Assembly: GCA_964564285.1 (NCBI GenBank)
Contig: CAZMBZ010000046.1
Span: 1-21,315, forward strand
Direction: 5' to 3'
DNA: 21,315 nt
Origin: JAUWQU01 sp964564285
GTDB taxonomy: Bacteria; Planctomycetota; Phycisphaerae; SM23-33
Shown here: positions 16,478 to 21,315 of the stretch, in pieces
Layout of the letters: every line of letters begins with the position of its first letter
Numbering within the stretch: the stretch's first letter is position 1
Notes under the pieces: model-generated
The model's input: only the letters and a program-made list of their open reading frames with translations
The model's database searches: none
Told to the model about the DNA's origin: nothing
Translations under genes and position numbers: made by a program

Positions 16478-16552
16478 TTGTGTGGTCCGTCCGGGGGCTT
16501 TCCATGCTCTATACGCTGCCGGGACGTTTTGGGGACAGGAATTGGCCCGAGA
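16478..16552. other. Sigma/anti-sigma spacer with a REP-like GGGGACAGG motif
   Basis: A 75-bp gap. The plus strand contains GTTTTGGGGACAGG at 16526-16539, a wording often seen in REP-type intergenic repeats in environmental bacteria and also resembling the element before the receptor gene. Which of the two it is cannot be decided from one copy. Confidence 0.3.
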
Positions 16553-17167
16553 TCAGTTCACAGCACCGACGAGCTGCGGGTCAGCGGTTTCCTGATCCTT
16601 CCGGACGGGCTGGTCATAGCGGGCATGGTATCGCTCGCGAAGTCGCCTGAGGCCTCGCTGGGCCCGCTTCTTGGCTGCCTCTTCGGAAATGCCCATCGCG
16701 GCCCCAACTTCTTTGAATGAAAGGTCTTGTACAATTCGCAGGACCAGCACGTCTCTTTCGCCTTTGGGCAGGCCGGCCAGCAGGTCCAGTGCGTTCGAGT
16801 CGGATTCCGCGGGTTGGGCTGTTGCGGGCTGACGGGCGGGCGCTTCCTGGACAAGTTTTGCCTGCCGGGCTCGGCGGCGCAGGGTGTCCACGCATACATT
16901 ACGCAAAATGGTGTAGAACCAGCCTGCAAAAGGTTGGGTCGGATTGTACGCCTCGCGGCACCGGACCACGCGCAGAAATGCCTCTTGGACGGCATCCTCT
17001 GCCAGCGAGGCATCGTTGAGAATCCGCCTGGCTATCGCCAGCGCCGGACCCACGCAGCGTGGGACGATCTCGGCGAAGGCTTTCGCGTCGCCGGTTCGTT
17101 GGAACCGGCGCATGAGGTGCTCGCTGGGTTGGGCGTCAGGTTTTTGCTTCTTCTTGAACGACAGCAT
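16553..17167 (-). CDS. ECF (RpoE-like) RNA polymerase sigma factor
   Basis: A 204-residue sigma factor with region 2 at about 19-99 (LMRRFQRTGDAKAFAEIV, then AEDAVQEAFLRVVRC and PFAGWFYTILRNVCVDTLRR). Region 4 lies at about 126-180, with the helix-turn-helix LSFKEVGAAMGISEEAAKKR. There are no regions 1 or 3, as expected for the ECF class. It stands 75 bp upstream of an anti-sigma gene in the same direction, the standard sigma/anti-sigma pair. It likely drives the receptor operon and perhaps itself; this is inferred from synteny. Confidence 0.92.
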   Translation of the reverse strand: MLSFKKKQKPDAQPSEHLMRRFQRTGDAKAFAEIVPRCVGPALAIARRILNDASLAEDAVQEAFLRVVRCREAYNPTQPFAGWFYTILRNVCVDTLRRRARQAKLVQEAPARQPATAQPAESDSNALDLLAGLPKGERDVLVLRIVQDLSFKEVGAAMGISEEAAKKRAQRGLRRLRERYHARYDQPVRKDQETADPQLVGAVN

Positions 17168-17437
17168 TTTCCACGGCAGTCAGTGAGTATAGCGGTAAAT
17201 GACGAACGCCAAGCATCTCCGTCGTGTCAAACGCGCACATGGCGGCGAAGGCCTCGCTTGCCCCTCCAGTGGGCTCATCCGGCGGGACATCCGGCCATCC
17301 TGGCCATACGGTGATTCATCTCGCCGGTCGAAGCTTTAAGGATTGTCGCTTAGATATCCCTCGATCGCAAGGATTCATGTCGCCCGTGGGGCCATTGCAG
17401 GCGGATTCGGCGGGGGGCTATCGCCCGGTGGTGTTGT
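17168..17437. other. 270-bp spacer between importer ATPase and sigma gene
   Basis: It separates the importer operon from the sigma gene. Apart from the promoter near 17186-17212 and short GC-rich inverted pieces around 17279-17310 (CCGGCGGGACATCCGG region), nothing is clear. No riboswitch or strong terminator was recognised. Confidence 0.35.
17186..17212 (-). promoter_or_regulatory. Putative promoter of the ECF sigma gene
   Basis: On the minus strand TATACT (17191-17186) is a good -10 box, with TTGGCG (17212-17207) 15 bp upstream as a weaker and rather close -35. The transcript would start near 17179, only about a dozen bases before the ATG at 17167, with no Shine-Dalgarno. Confidence 0.4.
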
Positions 17438-18193
17438 CTAAACGCTGCCGTTTTCGTGCTCGGTCAGGGCCCGGCGGACTTTCAGCAGCGTCGCAACGTA
17501 CGAATCATCCAAGCGGTTGCGCGGGCGGGGCAAGTCCACGCGGATGCGATCCACTATCTGGCCGAAAGTCATAACCACGACATGGTCGGCCAGGAAAACC
17601 GCCTCCTCGACGCTATGGGTGACATACAGAACGGTTTGCCTGTCGGCGAGCCATAGCTTGACCAGCTCAGCCTGCAGGCCGTGGCGTGTAGGCTCGTCGA
17701 CGCTCGAGAACGGCTCATCCATCAGCAGCACTCGCGGCGACGGACACAAGGCCCGCGCCATCGCCACTCGCCGTCGCATGCCACCGGACAACTCGTGCGG
17801 GAAACTCCTGGCGACCTCGTCCGGCAGGCGCATGCGACGGAGTGTCGCCATGGCTTGCTGCTTGCGCTTGCGCCGGCTGTGGTGGCGGATTTCCAATCCC
17901 AGCGCCACGTTGCTCAGCACCCGTCGCCACGGCAGGAGGTCGCCCTCCTGGCTGACCATGCCGATACTCTCGGGCGGGCCTGAGACCGGCTGTCCGTCGA
18001 CTCGGATGGTGCCGGTGGTGGGCACATCCAGCCCGGCCGCCAGGCGAAGCAACGTCGTCTTGCCGCACCCCGACGGCCCCAGCACGCAGGTCAATTCGCC
18101 AGGCGGGCAGGAAAGGTTCAGGTCGCTCAGCGCCCACACGTTGCCTCGGGCGGGTGTTGTGAAGCACTTGCTGACATTCTCGAACTGGATCAT
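17438..18193 (-). CDS. NitT/TauT-type ABC importer ATPase
   Basis: A 251-residue ATPase of the nitrate/sulfonate/taurine importer family. Walker A is GPSGCGKTT at 39-47, the Q-loop Gln is at 82 in SQEGDLLPWRRVLSNV (typical for SsuB/TauB), the signature LSGGMRRRVAMARAL is at 135-149, Walker B VLLMDEPFSSVDEPTR is at 155-170, and the H-loop His is at 193 (YVTHSVEEAVFLADH). The start lies 3 bp after the permease stop. Together with permease and binding protein it forms a complete importer; the substrate is not readable from the ATPase. Confidence 0.93.
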   Translation of the reverse strand: MIQFENVSKCFTTPARGNVWALSDLNLSCPPGELTCVLGPSGCGKTTLLRLAAGLDVPTTGTIRVDGQPVSGPPESIGMVSQEGDLLPWRRVLSNVALGLEIRHHSRRKRKQQAMATLRRMRLPDEVARSFPHELSGGMRRRVAMARALCPSPRVLLMDEPFSSVDEPTRHGLQAELVKLWLADRQTVLYVTHSVEEAVFLADHVVVMTFGQIVDRIRVDLPRPRNRLDDSYVATLLKVRRALTEHENGSV

Positions 18194-18196
18194 TCG

Positions 18197-19036
18197 TTAT
18201 CGTTCCTTAGGCCGCCATCGCGTGATGCGGGTCTCAGCCAGGCCAAGCATGCCGTCGAGCATCAGCCCGATCGCGCAGATTACGATGATGCTCGCAAAGG
18301 CGTATTCGTAAGATGCCTGCTCGTGGGCGGTGGTTATCATGTATCCCAGTCCGCCCCGCGTTCCGGGGAATATTTCCGCGACGATGATCACCCGCCAGGC
18401 GATTCCACCGCCGAGGCGAAGGCCCGTTACGATTGCCGGGGCAGCACTCGGCAGGATTACTTTGCCCATCATTTGACAGCGGCTCGCCCCAAGGACCCGC
18501 GCCGCCTCGATATGCGATTCCCGAACGTTGCGAACCCCCGAAGCTGTGTTGATCGCAATCGGGACGAACGCGCCAAACCACACGACCACCACGATCGCCA
18601 GGCGAAGTCCATCAAGCATTCCGTGCCGCCAGGCATCATCGCCGTAGATGACCGTCGCGGGACTGGTAAGTCCGAACACGATAATCGCCACCGGCATCCA
18701 CGCGACCGGGCTGATTACCATCGCCGCCGTGATCGTCGGCGAGAGCGCATCGGCCGCGGGTCGCCAGCGGCCCATGACCAGCCCGATCGGAATGGCAGTC
18801 AGCACCGCCAGGGCGAACCCGCACAGAACGCGGACGATGCTTGAGGCCGCACCATTAGCCAGAGACGTCGCGTCCAGGCTTGTCGGCTGTCGAAACGGGT
18901 GCAGGAGTACATCCAGGACCGACCCGACCGAGGGAACCACGACGCTGTTTGCCGACGCGAAATGCCACACCAGCAGGATAGTCGCTGGAACCAGTGCCCC
19001 GAGGGCAAGCTTGACGATAAGCCGAGATATCTTCAT
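18197..19036 (-). CDS. NitT/TauT-type ABC importer permease
   Basis: A 279-residue binding-protein-dependent permease with about six membrane helices, for example VPATILLVWHFA near 16-27 and RLAIVVVVWFGAFVPIAI near 150. The EAA loop contacting the ATPase reads EAARVLGASRCQMMGKVILP. The length and motifs fit the SsuC/TauC family. The start is 4 bp from the stop of the binding-protein gene and the stop is 3 bp from the ATPase start, so the three are surely one transcript. Confidence 0.92.
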   Translation of the reverse strand: MKISRLIVKLALGALVPATILLVWHFASANSVVVPSVGSVLDVLLHPFRQPTSLDATSLANGAASSIVRVLCGFALAVLTAIPIGLVMGRWRPAADALSPTITAAMVISPVAWMPVAIIVFGLTSPATVIYGDDAWRHGMLDGLRLAIVVVVWFGAFVPIAINTASGVRNVRESHIEAARVLGASRCQMMGKVILPSAAPAIVTGLRLGGGIAWRVIIVAEIFPGTRGGLGYMITTAHEQASYEYAFASIIVICAIGLMLDGMLGLAETRITRWRPKER

Positions 19037-19040
19037 TGCT

Positions 19041-20192
19041 CTATTTCAGCAGCCTTTTCTGGCGGAGTTCTTTTGCCGCTTCGCGACATATGGTCAGGTC
19101 GCACAAATCGGCGACGAATTCCTCCGGGGTGACGGTTGCGTATTTGCCTTTGAACAGATTAACCTCTCGCATCATCTCGGCCCAGGTTTTCATTCCCGCC
19201 ACCCAAGTGTCGGTCGGCTCGGCGATATAGGTAATGGTTGGTATCGAGTCTTTCTCCACATCGAGGTCATACTTCGTCCACCGGCTGGCGCAGGCGATTG
19301 CGAGCTGCTGGTCGTCTTTTATGAGTTGTGTGCTCAGCATGATGACCTTGAGCAGAGCCTTGATGGGCTCGCCGTGCTTTGCGAGCGTGTCGGTCGTCGC
19401 GGCAACGCAGCAGCAGGGGTGGTTGACCCACTTACCTTTGGGGGGTAGGTCCCGCAGTTCGGATACGACCTTGCCGAGGCCCTTGTGGACCGCCAGGGCG
19501 ACACCTGGTTGATTCATGACGAATCCGTCGATGGCCTTGGTTTCCATCAGCGGGATCGGGCTTTTCTCGGAACCGAAGTTGACGAGGATGACCCGCGTGC
19601 CCTCGCCCGCGTCGTAGCCGTAGGTTATGCCCTCGGCCTTGAGGGCACGCTCGAAGATCATCTTGGCCACGGCGACAGGGGCTTTGTAGCCGATCTTGAA
19701 AGGCTTGTCGCCGGACTTGGCCGCCGCGACGAAGGACGCCCAGTTTGTTACCGGCGAGTCCTTCTGCATCACCAGCATGTCGCCGTCGGTCTGGAGCGGA
19801 CAGATGATCTTGAACGGACTGTTCCCATCGGCGAACTTGGCGATGGCTGTCGTGCCGCCCAGGCCGATTTCGATCTCCCCGCGACTCATCGCTGCCGGCA
19901 TGCGTGACCCGCCGCCTACCTTGAGCAGGCGCAGTCTCGCGTGGGTCTTGCCGTTCTCGATCAAGTCATACACCTCGCGGGACTTGACCTCCTTGAGGTA
20001 TATTCCGCAGTCCTTCTTGAACCGTTCGCCCTCCAGGGCAGCGACGTAAAGCGCCAGGTGATGGTCGTGCCCGACGTGCCCGACCGTTAGCGTAACGGGT
20101 GGGGCGGAGGTGTCTTTCGAGGCCTTCTGTGCGTTGCTGCATCCGGCGACAGTCAGCGAAACGATCAATACTGCCAGTAGCGTATGTTTCAT
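19041..20192 (-). CDS. Lipoprotein solute-binding protein, NitT/NMT1-like, His/Cys-rich
   Basis: A 383-residue ABC solute-binding lipoprotein. I chose ATG 20192, not the upstream ATG 20219, because AGGAG (20200-20204) lies 7 bases before it and a proper lipobox, SLTVAGC with Cys18, follows. The first strand leads into VGHVGHDHHLALYVAA, with His at 39, 42, 44 and 45, in the place where NitT/NMT1 proteins usually line the ligand site. Later segments GGTTAIAKFADGNSPFKI and FVMNQPGVALAVHKGLG are family-like. Residues 258-265 read HPCCCVAA, with Cys 260-262 encoded at 19407-19415. The His and Cys clusters hint at a metal or metal complex; this is inference. Confidence 0.88.
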   Translation of the reverse strand: MKHTLLAVLIVSLTVAGCSNAQKASKDTSAPPVTLTVGHVGHDHHLALYVAALEGERFKKDCGIYLKEVKSREVYDLIENGKTHARLRLLKVGGGSRMPAAMSRGEIEIGLGGTTAIAKFADGNSPFKIICPLQTDGDMLVMQKDSPVTNWASFVAAAKSGDKPFKIGYKAPVAVAKMIFERALKAEGITYGYDAGEGTRVILVNFGSEKSPIPLMETKAIDGFVMNQPGVALAVHKGLGKVVSELRDLPPKGKWVNHPCCCVAATTDTLAKHGEPIKALLKVIMLSTQLIKDDQQLAIACASRWTKYDLDVEKDSIPTITYIAEPTDTWVAGMKTWAEMMREVNLFKGKYATVTPEEFVADLCDLTICREAAKELRQKRLLK

Positions 20193-20199
20193 TTTCGAT

Positions 20200-20204
20200 C
20201 TCCT
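20200..20204 (-). promoter_or_regulatory. Ribosome binding site deciding the binding-protein start
   Basis: AGGAG on the minus strand, 7 bases before ATG 20192. It supports this start over ATG 20219, which would add nine residues before the signal peptide. Confidence 0.7.
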
Positions 20205-20225
20205 ATATTGCCGGCCCATGGTGGG

Positions 20226-21315
20226 CTACCACGTGAACATGACTTGGTACTTCATGAAGAACGCCACGTCATTGCGGGCATCGCTGTAGTAGTTGCCCGG
20301 TAAGAACACATCCAGCATTACGTGGTGTTTGATGTGCTCGTTCTGGTCGTAGCCGACAAGCGCGGTAAGCAGTTGCCCGCGGAAGCAGCCATCGTCGCTG
20401 AAGCCGGCCTGGCCGGCGAAGGTGTTGCGGTCGCGGAACAGCAGGTGGTAGTCCGCCTTGAACCACCATTTCTTCGCAGGCTTGGCGCACCATCCGATGG
20501 ACATGCGGTGGTAGTTGCTCGGGGCGGCCATGAGGGCTTCGAGCTTGGCGACGTAGAAGTGCCACAGGTTGCTTCCCTGGTACCATCGGCCCCAGAGGAT
20601 GTCGAACGCTCCGTCCTGGGTGTCTGGGTCGCCGCTGCGATACTCGTACTGCGCGCGGATGACGTTTTTCCACTTGTCGTTGAAATGATACGCCAGTTGG
20701 TTGTTGGACCCGAGGGCGCACAGGCTGGTGTCGTTCTTTCGGCCGAACTGGGGAACGATCTCGGCGCGGTACTTCCAGTTGTCGTCGAGGGCGCCGCTTG
20801 CCCGCAGGCCCAGCGAGTAAGTCTCGGCGTCCCAGCCCTTGCTTGAGACCTTCCTGTCGTTCTTGTAGATGAAGTATGCGTCGAGCGTGTGGTTCTTGAG
20901 CGACTTGTTGGATGCGTAGAAGACGACGCCTTTCTCGTCGTGCTCGGCGATGTCGATGTCCCGGTCGCTGAAGGGCCGGTGCAGCCAGGCGGTGTCTGCG
21001 TGATTATGAATGTATATCAGGTCGAACGTTGTCTGGATTGTCTTGGCGTCCCAAGTGGCGCGGGCGGCGTCGAAGAAGGTGCTCCTGCCTCCGTCCAACG
21101 GCGTGCCGTCCCGCAGGACCCACCCTTCGCCGAACTTGAAGTCCTGGCGACCGATCGTCAGCGTGAGCGGCAGACCGCATGCCTTTTTCCACCGGATGTT
21201 GAGCTGATCCAGCATCGCCTCGCAGTGCGTCCATGATTCCTTGGAGTCCGGCTTGCACCAGTATCGCGGCTCGGCCATCAGGCGAGCGTTGAGCTCCAGA
21301 TTTTCCAGCGGCGTG
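20226..21315 (-). CDS. Alginate-export-like outer-membrane porin (5' end outside window)
   Basis: The C-terminal part, about 360 residues, of a beta-barrel porin resembling the Alginate_exp family. Alternating strands include LTLTIGRQDFKFGEGWVL, FDLIYIHNHADTAWL, WKYRAEIVPQFGRKND and KWWFKADYHLLFRDRN. The C-terminus YQVMFTW ends in an aromatic residue, as outer-membrane barrels do. The frame is open upstream of the internal ATG 21278 to the window edge (LENLELNARLMAEPRYW), so the start and signal peptide are missing here. The stop lies 33 bp before the binding-protein start, so this porin probably shares the importer transcript. In spite of the family name, alginate as cargo is not implied. 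Confidence 0.85.
   Translation of the reverse strand, partial: TPLENLELNARLMAEPRYWCKPDSKESWTHCEAMLDQLNIRWKKACGLPLTLTIGRQDFKFGEGWVLRDGTPLDGGRSTFFDAARATWDAKTIQTTFDLIYIHNHADTAWLHRPFSDRDIDIAEHDEKGVVFYASNKSLKNHTLDAYFIYKNDRKVSSKGWDAETYSLGLRASGALDDNWKYRAEIVPQFGRKNDTSLCALGSNNQLAYHFNDKWKNVIRAQYEYRSGDPDTQDGAFDILWGRWYQGSNLWHFYVAKLEALMAAPSNYHRMSIGWCAKPAKKWWFKADYHLLFRDRNTFAGQAGFSDDGCFRGQLLTALVGYDQNEHIKHHVMLDVFLPGNYYSDARNDVAFFMKYQVMFTW

Noticed and set aside
17168..17437. Riboswitch (cobalamin, c-di-GMP, fluoride or similar) in the spacer before the sigma gene
   Set aside because: None of the conserved core sequences I know for these classes is visible on either strand.
20193..20219. Start of the binding lipoprotein at ATG 20219
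   Set aside because: It would add nine charged residues before the signal peptide, while ATG 20192 has AGGAG at a 7-base spacing and gives a standard lipoprotein signal.
1..21315. CRISPR array, insertion sequence, prophage or rRNA
   Set aside because: No regularly spaced repeats, transposase or integrase genes, phage structural genes or rRNA stretches were seen. The only long repeat is the 55-bp pair at the N run.

Overview
The window looks like a metagenome-assembled fragment of a Gram-negative, high-GC bacterium, most likely a planctomycete (Planctomycetota, perhaps Phycisphaerae-like). The reasons are an outer-membrane receptor and porin, a WD40 protein with a planctomycete-style N-terminal region, an ECF sigma factor paired with a zinc-finger anti-sigma/PQQ-propeller fusion, and Thr-Gln-Pro-rich linkers after signal peptides. 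The taxonomic call is inference. A run of 100 N at 5761-5860 is flanked by an identical 55-bp sequence, which points to a scaffold join rather than real duplication.

Left part, + strand (1-4725): a WD40 beta-propeller protein open to the left edge and cut by one in-frame TGA just before its last blade; a short intergenic stretch with a good promoter; a soluble four-PAS histidine kinase of the NarL/DegS type; and a tRNA-Leu(UAA).

Right part, - strand (4771-21315, all genes co-oriented): read 5' to 3' on the minus strand this is (a) an alginate-export-like outer-membrane porin (runs off the right edge), a lipoprotein solute-binding protein, a NitT/TauT-type permease and its ATPase; (b) an ECF sigma factor and a membrane anti-sigma factor with a periplasmic PQQ-like propeller; (c) a TonB-dependent receptor, an FtsX/MacB-type permease and its ATPase; (d) a methyltransferase-fold protein with a signal peptide, a DUF3450-like coiled-coil protein, a TtpC-like ExbB fusion, ExbB, ExbD, TonB and a TPR protein. 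Module (d) has overlaps or gaps of 9 bp or less and matches the layout known from TonB2/TtpC systems.

Together the minus-strand genes could form a complete envelope uptake route: receptor and porin in the outer membrane, TonB/ExbBD/TtpC for energy, a binding protein and ABC importer at the inner membrane, and sigma/anti-sigma control. The substrate cannot be read from the sequence. The binding protein carries clustered His (H39, H42, H44, H45) and three consecutive Cys (260-262), which makes a metal or metal complex a testable idea. The least expected parts are the exported methyltransferase, the MacB-like ABC pair without a visible partner, and the His/Cys-rich binding protein.
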